DNA from: Spirochaetaceae bacterium
Lineage (GTDB): Bacteria; Spirochaetota; Spirochaetia; Treponematales; Breznakiellaceae
Assembly: GCA_031268255.1 (NCBI GenBank)
Contig: JAIRXO010000219.1
Coordinates: forward strand, 1-5,307
Direction: 5' to 3'
DNA: 5,307 nucleotides
In this document: piece by piece, positions 1 through 5,307 of the stretch
Layout of the letters: the number at the start of each line of letters is the position of its first letter
Position numbering within the stretch: position 1 is the stretch's first letter
Position numbers and translations under genes: made by a program
Notes under the pieces: model-generated
The model's database searches: none
Told to the model about the DNA's origin: nothing
The model's input: only the letters and a program-made list of their open reading frames with translations

Positions 1-1
1 G

Positions 2-36
2 AAAAACCAGGCGGCTGCCGTTCCGGGCAGCCGCCT
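2..36 (-). terminator. Rho-independent terminator of the pyruvate oxidoreductase gene
   Basis: A perfect 11-bp stem (9-19 pairing with 26-36, GC-rich arm GGCGGCTGCC) encloses a 6-base loop. Read on the minus strand the stem is followed by GG and a run of five T (positions 6-2). It begins 6 bases after the TAA stop of the oxidoreductase, as expected for an intrinsic terminator. The T run is short, and what follows lies outside the window. Confidence 0.88.
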
Positions 37-42
37 CCTTCC

Positions 43-3000
43 TTAGAAAGGCCGTTCAGCCAGGTACTTGTATTCCTTATATACCCGCTCTGCCTGGGCT
101 TTTGCCTTGGCAAGCAGGGCACTGGCCCTGTCGGGGCTTGCGGCCTTGAGGCTCTTGAAGCGTACCTCCTTGTACATGAAATCTTCAAGGCTTGTGGTCG
201 CTTCCCTGGAGTCAAGCTGGAAGGGATTTTTCCCCTGGGCCTTGAGCCTGGGATCATAGCGGTACAGGGGCCATATACCCGACGTTACCGCGGCCTTCTG
301 CTGGTCCTGGCCGTGCATCATGTCGATGCCGTGGTTGATACAGTGGGAATAGGCGATGACTATTGAAGGCCCGTCGTAGGATTCGGCTTCGATAAAGGCC
401 TTGATGGTCTGGGCCATATTGCCGCCCATGGCGATTTTGGCCGTATACACATAACCGTAGCTCATGGCCATGGCGCCCAAATCCTTTTTGGTAATATCCT
501 TTCCGGCGGCGGCGAATTTGGCAATGGCGCCTACCGGCGTCGCCTTGGACATCTGGCCGCCGGTATTGGAGTAGACTTCCGTGTCAAGGACAAGGAGGTT
601 TACGTTGCGGCCCGAAGCTATAACATGGTCAAGGCCGCCGTAGCCTATGTCGTAACCCCAGCCGTCGCCGCCCAGTATCCACACCGAGCGTTTGATAAAG
701 TAATCGGCCAAAGAAAGGAGTGTCTTTGCCGTTGCCTTGGAATCATTTTTCAGGGCCGCTTTGAGTTCATCAACATACTTCCGCTGCTCCTCAATGGCCT
801 CGTCACTGGCCTGGGTATTGGCCAGTATCTTGTCGATAAGCGCCGCCTGTATGCCCTCGGCCTTGGCCTTGGCCGCGGTTTCCCTGGCGTACTCGGCCAG
901 CTTGTCGCTGGTGAGCCTCATGCCAAGGCCGAATTCCGCGGCATCCTCAAAGAGGCTGTTTGACCAGGCCGGGCCCCGTCCGTCGCTCCTCTGGGCATAG
1001 GGGGTGCTGGGCAGGTTTCCGCCGTAAATGGACGAACAGCCTGTGGCATTGGCGATTACCGCCCTGTCGCCAAAAAGCTGCGAGAGAAGTTTTACATAGG
1101 GAGTTTCCCCGCAGCCGGCGCAGGCGCCCGAAAATTCAAAAAGGGGCCGTTTCAGGGCAAGTCCCTTGGGCGTGGCAAGGTTAAGCTCGCTGGCCGGCGC
1201 TTCGGGCAGGGCCATAAAGTAATTCCAGTGGGGAACCTGGGCAGTCCGGTACTCGGGAGTATTGGTCACCCAACTGAGTGCCTTGTATTCGGGATTGTCC
1301 TTGGCCTTGGCGGGGCACTGGCTGATACAAACGCCGCACTGCATACAGTCCTCGCTCGAAATCTGGAGGGTTATCTTTTTCCCCGCAGCGGCCTTGGGTT
1401 TTAGATCAACACAGATAAACCCGCCGGGGGCCTTTCCGGCGTCGGCGTCGCTGAGGGTTTTCATCCTGATAACCGCGTGGGGGCAGACCACGGTACACAT
1501 ACCGCACTGTATGCAGAGCCCTGAGTCCCACTGGGGAACTTTTTCCGCGATTGCCCGCTTCTCGTACTGGGTCGTGGCCGTGGGGAAGGTTCCGTCGTCG
1601 GGAATTTTGGAGACAGGGAGCTTGTCCCCTTCCTGTACGGTCATGGCGCCGAGTACCTCCTGTATCCAGGGAGTCCTGGCGGCAGCCATGGCCTTCTTCA
1701 TGTGGAGATTTCCTTCTATAGAAGAGGGATACTTTACCTCATGCACCGCCGCCAGCGCCAGGTCAATGGTAGCGTTGTTTTTTTCAACTATATCGGAGCC
1801 TTTCTTTCCGTAGGATTTTTTGATGAATTTTTTCATGTAATCCACGGCCTCCGCTTCGGGGAGTACGCCTGATATTTTGAAGTACGCCGCCTGCATGACC
1901 ACGTTGATACGGGTCCCCATGTCCGCCTTGCCGGCAATATCAAAAGCGTCAATCACATAGAATTTGAGCTTCTTGTCGATGATGCGTTTCTGGACTTCCA
2001 CAGGAAGCTGCTTCCAGACCTCGCCGGGCCCGTAGGGGCTGTTGAGGAGGAATGTCCCCCCGTCCTTGGCATTGGCCAGCATATCGTAGGTTTCCATATA
2101 GGTGAATTTGTGACAGGCCAGAAAGTCGGCTTTGGTTATGAGATAGGGCCGGCGTATGGCTTTTTTGCCAAAACGGAGATGGGATACGGTAAAACCCCCG
2201 GACTTCTTCGAGTCATAGGAAAAGTATGCCTGGGCGTTGAGTTCCGGTTTGGCATCACCTATTATTTTGATTGAATTTTTGTTCGCGCCGACCGTACCGT
2301 CAGAACCGAGCCCGTAGAACATGGCCTCGTTCATGCCCTCTTCGGGAATGACAAAGTGTTCATCATAGTCAAGGCTTTTGCCCTGAATATCGTCCTTGAT
2401 GCCCACGGCAAAACTGGTAATTTTTTTACCCGAAAGGTTGTCGAACACCGCCCGTACCATTGTGGGGGTGAATTCTTTGGAACCGAGGCCGTAGCGTCCG
2501 CCTATGACGAGGGGCCAGGCTTTGAAGGGGGCATTTCCCTCGCTCATGGTTTCGCCCAGGGCGGTGCGCACGTCCTCATAAAGCGGCTCGCCCAGGGAAC
2601 CGGGTTCCTTTGTACGGTCAAGAACGGCGATGGATTTTACCGTGGCGGGAAGGGCCTTTACAAACGCCGCAGCGTCAAAGGGCCTGTAGAGCCTCACCTT
2701 GAGGAGGCCGACTTTTTCACCCTTGCCCATAAGATACTCTACGGTTTCTTCGCAGGTTTCCGCCCCGGAACCCATGATGATGATGACCTTTTCCGCGTCA
2801 CCAGCGCCGAAGTAGTCAAAAAGATGATAGGAACGGCCCGAAAGTCCGGCGAATTTGTCCATTTCGGCCTGAACTATGGCGGGAACCTTGTCGTAATACT
2901 TGTTTACCCCTTCCCGGCTCTGGAAATAAGTGTCGGGATTCTGCGAGGTGCCCCGGAGAAAGGGCTTTTCGGGGGTCAGCCCCCTGAGCCTGTGGGCCCG

Positions 3001-3603
3001 CACCAGATCATCGTCTATCAACTGCCTCATAACCTCATAGGGCACTTCTTCGACCTTCTGGAGTTCGTGGCTTGTGCGGAACCCGTCAAAAAAGTGGAGG
3101 AAAGGCACCCGGGCCCTCAATGTAGAAGCATGGGAAATAAGGGCCATGTCCATCACTTCCTGGACGCTGTTGCTGGAAAGCAGGGCCCACCCTGTCTGGC
3201 GGCAGGCCATTACGTCCTGATGATCGCCGAAGATGGACAGCGAAGAAGTCGCCAGCGCCCTGGCCGCTATGTGGAACACGGTGGAGGTCAGTTCCCCGGC
3301 AATTTTATACATATTGGGAATCATAAGAAGCAGACCCTGGGAGGCGGTAAAAGTCGTCGAAAGAGCGCCTGTGGTCAGGGCTCCGTGTACCGCTCCGGCG
3401 GCTCCCGCCTCGGACTGCATCTCCGCCACCTGGGGAATGGTTCCCCAGAGGTTTTTCCTGCCCTGGGCGGAAAATTCATCGGAAAGCTCCCCCATAGGGC
3501 TCGAAGGCGTAATCGGATAAATCGCGATTACTTCACTCAGCGCATGGGCCACATAGGCCGCGGCGGTATTACCGTCAATCATAACCATGTTTTTATCAGT
3601 CAT
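43..3603 (-). CDS. nifJ: Pyruvate:ferredoxin (flavodoxin) oxidoreductase, single-chain, complete
   Basis: This cytoplasmic enzyme converts pyruvate and CoA to acetyl-CoA and CO2 and passes two electrons to ferredoxin or flavodoxin. The 1186 residues carry all domains of the fused homodimeric type. The N-terminal pyrimidine-binding domain has YPITPSS at 29-35, with Thr32, Glu65 and Arg115 matching the substrate/TPP residues of the Desulfovibrio africanus enzyme shifted by one. A CoA-binding region follows, with GLGSDGTVGANKNS near 435-450. The two-cluster ferredoxin domain has Cys697/700/703/707 and Cys753/756/759/763. The C-terminal TPP domain has GDG at 979-981, Asn1013 in NTGGQ, and proximal-cluster cysteines 828, 831, 856 and 1088. 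No residue expected for activity is missing. Met1 is chosen over Met6 and Met8 because GAGG lies 7 bases upstream. A consensus-like promoter precedes it and a terminator follows, so it is probably monocistronic. The nifJ symbol is the family name; a role in nitrogen fixation is not implied, and fermentation is more likely. Confidence 0.98.
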   Translation of the reverse strand: MTDKNMVMIDGNTAAAYVAHALSEVIAIYPITPSSPMGELSDEFSAQGRKNLWGTIPQVAEMQSEAGAAGAVHGALTTGALSTTFTASQGLLLMIPNMYKIAGELTSTVFHIAARALATSSLSIFGDHQDVMACRQTGWALLSSNSVQEVMDMALISHASTLRARVPFLHFFDGFRTSHELQKVEEVPYEVMRQLIDDDLVRAHRLRGLTPEKPFLRGTSQNPDTYFQSREGVNKYYDKVPAIVQAEMDKFAGLSGRSYHLFDYFGAGDAEKVIIIMGSGAETCEETVEYLMGKGEKVGLLKVRLYRPFDAAAFVKALPATVKSIAVLDRTKEPGSLGEPLYEDVRTALGETMSEGNAPFKAWPLVIGGRYGLGSKEFTPTMVRAVFDNLSGKKITSFAVGIKDDIQGKSLDYDEHFVIPEEGMNEAMFYGLGSDGTVGANKNSIKIIGDAKPELNAQAYFSYDSKKSGGFTVSHLRFGKKAIRRPYLITKADFLACHKFTYMETYDMLANAKDGGTFLLNSPYGPGEVWKQLPVEVQKRIIDKKLKFYVIDAFDIAGKADMGTRINVVMQAAYFKISGVLPEAEAVDYMKKFIKKSYGKKGSDIVEKNNATIDLALAAVHEVKYPSSIEGNLHMKKAMAAARTPWIQEVLGAMTVQEGDKLPVSKIPDDGTFPTATTQYEKRAIAEKVPQWDSGLCIQCGMCTVVCPHAVIRMKTLSDADAGKAPGGFICVDLKPKAAAGKKITLQISSEDCMQCGVCISQCPAKAKDNPEYKALSWVTNTPEYRTAQVPHWNYFMALPEAPASELNLATPKGLALKRPLFEFSGACAGCGETPYVKLLSQLFGDRAVIANATGCSSIYGGNLPSTPYAQRSDGRGPAWSNSLFEDAAEFGLGMRLTSDKLAEYARETAAKAKAEGIQAALIDKILANTQASDEAIEEQRKYVDELKAALKNDSKATAKTLLSLADYFIKRSVWILGGDGWGYDIGYGGLDHVIASGRNVNLLVLDTEVYSNTGGQMSKATPVGAIAKFAAAGKDITKKDLGAMAMSYGYVYTAKIAMGGNMAQTIKAFIEAESYDGPSIVIAYSHCINHGIDMMHGQDQQKAAVTSGIWPLYRYDPRLKAQGKNPFQLDSREATTSLEDFMYKEVRFKSLKAASPDRASALLAKAKAQAERVYKEYKYLAERPF

Positions 3604-3610
3604 TATACTT

Positions 3611-3614
3611 CCTC
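3611..3614 (-). promoter_or_regulatory. Ribosome binding site of the oxidoreductase
   Basis: On the minus strand GAGG (3614 to 3611) lies 7 bases before the ATG at 3603-3601. This fixes Met1 as the start rather than the nearby in-frame Met6 or Met8. Confidence 0.75.
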
Positions 3615-3632
3615 ATACTTAGGGATAATTCT

Positions 3633-3661
3633 ATTTTAATGATTTGGTGAATTTTTAGCAA
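3633..3661 (-). promoter_or_regulatory. Probable sigma-70-type promoter of the oxidoreductase
   Basis: On the minus strand a -35 TTGCTA (3661-3656, 4 of 6 to consensus) and a -10 TAAAAT (3638-3633, 5 of 6) are separated by exactly 17 bases. Transcription would start near 3626, giving a leader of about 23 bases that includes the ribosome binding site. The surrounding DNA is markedly AT-rich compared with both genes. The call is from pattern alone. Confidence 0.65.
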
Positions 3662-3686
3662 TATAGAAGTGAAATGCGAAAAAAGG

Positions 3687-3692
3687 TATACT
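3687..3692 (+). promoter_or_regulatory. Possible -10 box for the sensor/pseudo-cyclase gene
   Basis: TATACT matches the -10 consensus at 5 of 6 positions and lies 19 bases before the GTG start. The best hexamer at a 17-base spacing (3664-3669, TAGAAG) matches the -35 consensus at only 3 positions. The promoter would be weak or need an activator. The leader would be only about 13 bases, barely covering the ribosome binding site. Confidence 0.35.
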
Positions 3693-3701
3693 GGCCCCCA
3701 A

Positions 3702-3707
3702 GGGAGG
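3702..3707 (+). promoter_or_regulatory. Ribosome binding site that supports the GTG start at 3712
   Basis: GGGAGG is a strong Shine-Dalgarno sequence placed 4 bases before GTG at 3712-3714, slightly closer than usual. There is no ATG in frame between the upstream stop (TGA at 3670-3672) and codon 49, and starting at codon 48 or 49 would remove the first membrane segment, so GTG is the sensible start. Confidence 0.75.
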
Positions 3708-3711
3708 AATT

Positions 3712-5307
3712 GTGCCGGATATTGCGGATACAGGCAGGACACCGCGCCCCGGAGCTTCTGGCCGCCAGGTACGATCTGCCGCGTTTGTTTTAACCATACG
3801 TCTCGCCGCGCTGTTTTTCGCGGTTCTCGGTTCCTTTGGAGCCCTTGTTTCGGTGATGCACGTCCGGGAACAGCGCCTTGCCGCCGGAGAAGGCAATTTT
3901 AGCGCCGCTGTCCGTTCCGGCCAGGCCATTGAAAACGCCCTTTTTCTGATGCGCTCAAACGCCCTCTCCCTCCTTGATATGCTTGATATTGCGCCGGCTT
4001 CTCCCCGTATTGTCAATGAGGTTCTTGAGTCTTTTTTTGAACGGAATCAGGACATTGCCGCCCTGCTCGTAAGTTCCGGCAGGGAATACAGCAACAGCCG
4101 TTTTTTCCTTACCCATGAACTGGACAGCGATCTTGCCGCGTCTTTTCTCGGCGCCCATGAGGAGGAAGTGGCGCGCGGCAAAGCCGGGCAGTCCCTTCTG
4201 CTCAACGCCGCTCCGGTTTTTGGCATACCCGTACTGGTGTACCTCTTTCCCTGGCAGGGCGAAGGTATACCTGAGGCCGGGGCACTGTTCTTTTCGCCCC
4301 AACACCTTTCATTCAATATTGAAAACGGGGCCGGTGCAGGTTTCATGGTTTCAGGCGGCGGGGCGCTGCTGTATGGAGATGAGGGACCTGGCGGGCAGGG
4401 CTTTTTGGAACCTGACGCAGCCTTTGTCCGCGCTCTTTTTGAAGGGAATGAACGGAAACTCCAGACCCTGTATACCGGCGGCGGGAAAAAGTATGCCCTT
4501 GCGTTTTTTAAATTTCTGGCATCTGACGCCGCGCTGATCAGGGTTCTGCCCTATGACGCGCTGTACGAAAGCGCCGCGGCCTTTGCGCGGAGGATAGCCT
4601 TTCTTGCCGCGGCCCTGTTCTGCCTTTCAGTGCTTTTTGTATGGATTTTTTCAAGGAACTTTGTTCCCCGGCGCGCGGAAACAACGGACGCGGAAACGGC
4701 AGTCCCCATAGACCCGAAACTTGCGCAAGACGCGGGAATCACCGGCGCGTCAAAATCCGCCGCGTCAAACCCCGCCGGGGAAGGCGTAAGCGCATTTTTT
4801 TCAGTCCTGACGCCCCCGGGCTCCGCGTCCGAAACGCCCGGAAACGCCTTGTTATGCGACACCTGTCTCAAATACGCGGCAAGCTGTGTGGAAAAAACAA
4901 GCGGACGCGTGGATACGCGCTCTGGCGGCGTGATGAGATCGGTCTGGAAGGCCGGCGGCCCCGCGGAAGCCGCTTTCAGCGCGGTGCGCGGCGCCCTTAC
5001 CCTGCGTATGTCCCTGGCCGAATTGAACCGGACCCGAAAGGGGCTTCCCGGTGCGCGCATGGGCTGCGGCATAGATACCGGCAGCCCTGACACAGCGTCA
5101 ATGGCGGAACTTTTCAACGGCTTTTTCGGGACCGATATACTCATCACCGAAAATGTGCTTAACCTCACAGGAAAGTATCTTGTTACCGAAGAAGTAGCGC
5201 CGCGAATCTTTGCCGTGGTAAACGTCAGGGCGTCAAGGCCCGACCGGAAACAGATGCGGCCTTCGAGCCTCGCCGAACTGCGCCGCTTTCTGGGCACGGA
5301 CTCTGCC
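3712..5307 (+). CDS. Membrane sensor protein with degenerate class III cyclase domain, 3' end cut by window
   Basis: The frame is open for 532 codons with no stop before the window end. A hydrophobic segment at about 24-49, an extracytoplasmic region at about 50-291 and a second segment at about 295-313 place the C-terminal part in the cytoplasm. The sensor region has strings I associate with treponemal receptor cyclases (FFERNQDIAALLV near 108-120, then a PW motif at 180-181). From about 358 the protein follows the class III nucleotide cyclase pattern: FFS at 362-364, CVEKTSGRVD at 392-401, GCGIDTG at 451-457, FGTDILITE at 472-480, FAVVNVR at 500-506. The catalytic residues are not conserved: Val365 and Gly406 stand where metal-binding Asp is expected, Thr402 where the purine-specifying Lys is expected, and the conserved stretch with the transition-state Asn and Arg is shortened. 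It is probably catalytically inactive, perhaps a regulator. The family assignment is from memory of motifs. SSLAELRRFLG at 518-528 resembles the usual end of these proteins, so few residues should be missing. Confidence 0.8.
   Translation, partial: MPDIADTGRTPRPGASGRQVRSAAFVLTIRLAALFFAVLGSFGALVSVMHVREQRLAAGEGNFSAAVRSGQAIENALFLMRSNALSLLDMLDIAPASPRIVNEVLESFFERNQDIAALLVSSGREYSNSRFFLTHELDSDLAASFLGAHEEEVARGKAGQSLLLNAAPVFGIPVLVYLFPWQGEGIPEAGALFFSPQHLSFNIENGAGAGFMVSGGGALLYGDEGPGGQGFLEPDAAFVRALFEGNERKLQTLYTGGGKKYALAFFKFLASDAALIRVLPYDALYESAAAFARRIAFLAAALFCLSVLFVWIFSRNFVPRRAETTDAETAVPIDPKLAQDAGITGASKSAASNPAGEGVSAFFSVLTPPGSASETPGNALLCDTCLKYAASCVEKTSGRVDTRSGGVMRSVWKAGGPAEAAFSAVRGALTLRMSLAELNRTRKGLPGARMGCGIDTGSPDTASMAELFNGFFGTDILITENVLNLTGKYLVTEEVAPRIFAVVNVRASRPDRKQMRPSSLAELRRFLGTDSA
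4747..4776 (+). repeat. In-frame tandem 15-bp repeat in the cytoplasmic linker
   Basis: Two adjacent 15-bp units (4747-4761 and 4762-4776) match at 13 of 15 positions and encode ASKSA and ASNPA at residues 346-355. The repeat lies in a low-complexity Ala/Ser/Asp-rich linker between the second membrane segment and the cyclase-like domain, suggesting that this stretch is under little constraint. Confidence 0.6.
4783..5232 (+). other. Degenerate class III cyclase domain (residues about 358-507)
   Basis: Fold landmarks are retained in the right order: the first strand (VSAFFS), the helix and hairpin around CVEKTSGRVD, a helix with the usual Ala-rich pattern (AAFSAVRGALTLRMSLAEL), the GIxTG strand and the FGTDILITE strand. 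The metal, purine and transition-state positions are changed or deleted, and several loops are shorter than usual. The domain spans about 150 residues, against the roughly 180 that I expect for active relatives. Boundaries are approximate. Confidence 0.7.

Noticed and set aside
2356..3639. 427-codon open frame on the plus strand opposite the oxidoreductase N-terminal half
   Set aside because: It lies entirely antisense to a well-conserved coding sequence, its translation has no recognisable domain, and it has no ribosome binding site of note. It is a by-product of GC-rich codon use.
3686..3691. GTATAC palindrome in the divergent promoter region as an operator
   Set aside because: Six bases is too short, the flanks are not symmetric, and it coincides with the likely -10 box, which explains it.
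3695..3704. Possible hairpin CCC/GGG masking the ribosome binding site of the sensor gene
   Set aside because: Only three base pairs with a 4-base loop can form, too weak to call a regulatory structure.
3636..4016. 126-codon minus-strand frame at the beginning of the sensor gene
   Set aside because: It runs antisense to the first membrane segment of the plus-strand protein, ends inside the oxidoreductase promoter region and shows no recognisable product.
4641..5090. 149-codon plus-strand frame overlapping the cyclase-like domain, considered as a sign of a frameshift
   Set aside because: Its translation is very basic and has no cyclase motifs. The main frame keeps motifs before, within and after this interval, so no frameshift is needed.
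4551..5297. 248-codon open frame on the minus strand opposite the cyclase-like domain
   Set aside because: Its translation is Arg/Ala/Ser-rich with no family signature, whereas the plus frame carries ordered cyclase-fold landmarks. The long opposite frame reflects stop-poor GC-rich sequence.
3712..5307. Treating the plus-strand gene as a pseudogene
   Set aside because: There is no stop or frameshift over 532 codons and the C-terminal motifs remain in frame. Loss of catalytic residues alone fits a pseudoenzyme, although relaxed selection cannot be excluded from one sequence.

Overview
The window holds two divergently transcribed genes separated by a 108-base promoter region. The larger, on the minus strand, is a complete pyruvate:ferredoxin (flavodoxin) oxidoreductase of 1186 residues. 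It has its own promoter, ribosome binding site and rho-independent terminator, so it looks like a single-gene transcription unit. The second gene, on the plus strand, starts at a GTG at 3712 and stays open for 532 codons to the end of the window. It encodes a two-pass membrane protein with an extracytoplasmic sensor region and a cytoplasmic domain that still resembles a class III adenylate/guanylate cyclase but has lost the residues needed for catalysis.

Organism: the oxidoreductase points to an anaerobic or fermentative bacterium that makes acetyl-CoA from pyruvate with low-potential electron carriers. The membrane protein has the layout and several signature strings that I associate with the large families of receptor-type cyclases in treponemes and related spirochaetes. 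A GC-rich, Treponema-like spirochaete is therefore the best guess. This rests on recalled family patterns, not on a search.

Layout: 2-36 terminator of the oxidoreductase; 43-3603 oxidoreductase (minus); 3604-3711 divergent promoter region with a good minus-strand promoter and a weaker plus-strand one; 3712-5307 sensor/pseudo-cyclase (plus, cut by the window end, probably close to its natural C terminus).

How they fit together: nothing in the sequence shows a direct functional link. The oxidoreductase is central metabolism, and the neighbour is a signalling protein that probably cannot make cyclic nucleotide itself. The point most worth following is the second gene. Its frame is intact and its fold signature persists to the C terminus, yet both metal-binding aspartates, the purine-specifying lysine and the transition-state segment are gone, and the usual HAMP linker is absent. 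That pattern suggests a retained pseudoenzyme, perhaps a regulator of active paralogues, rather than a random ORF.
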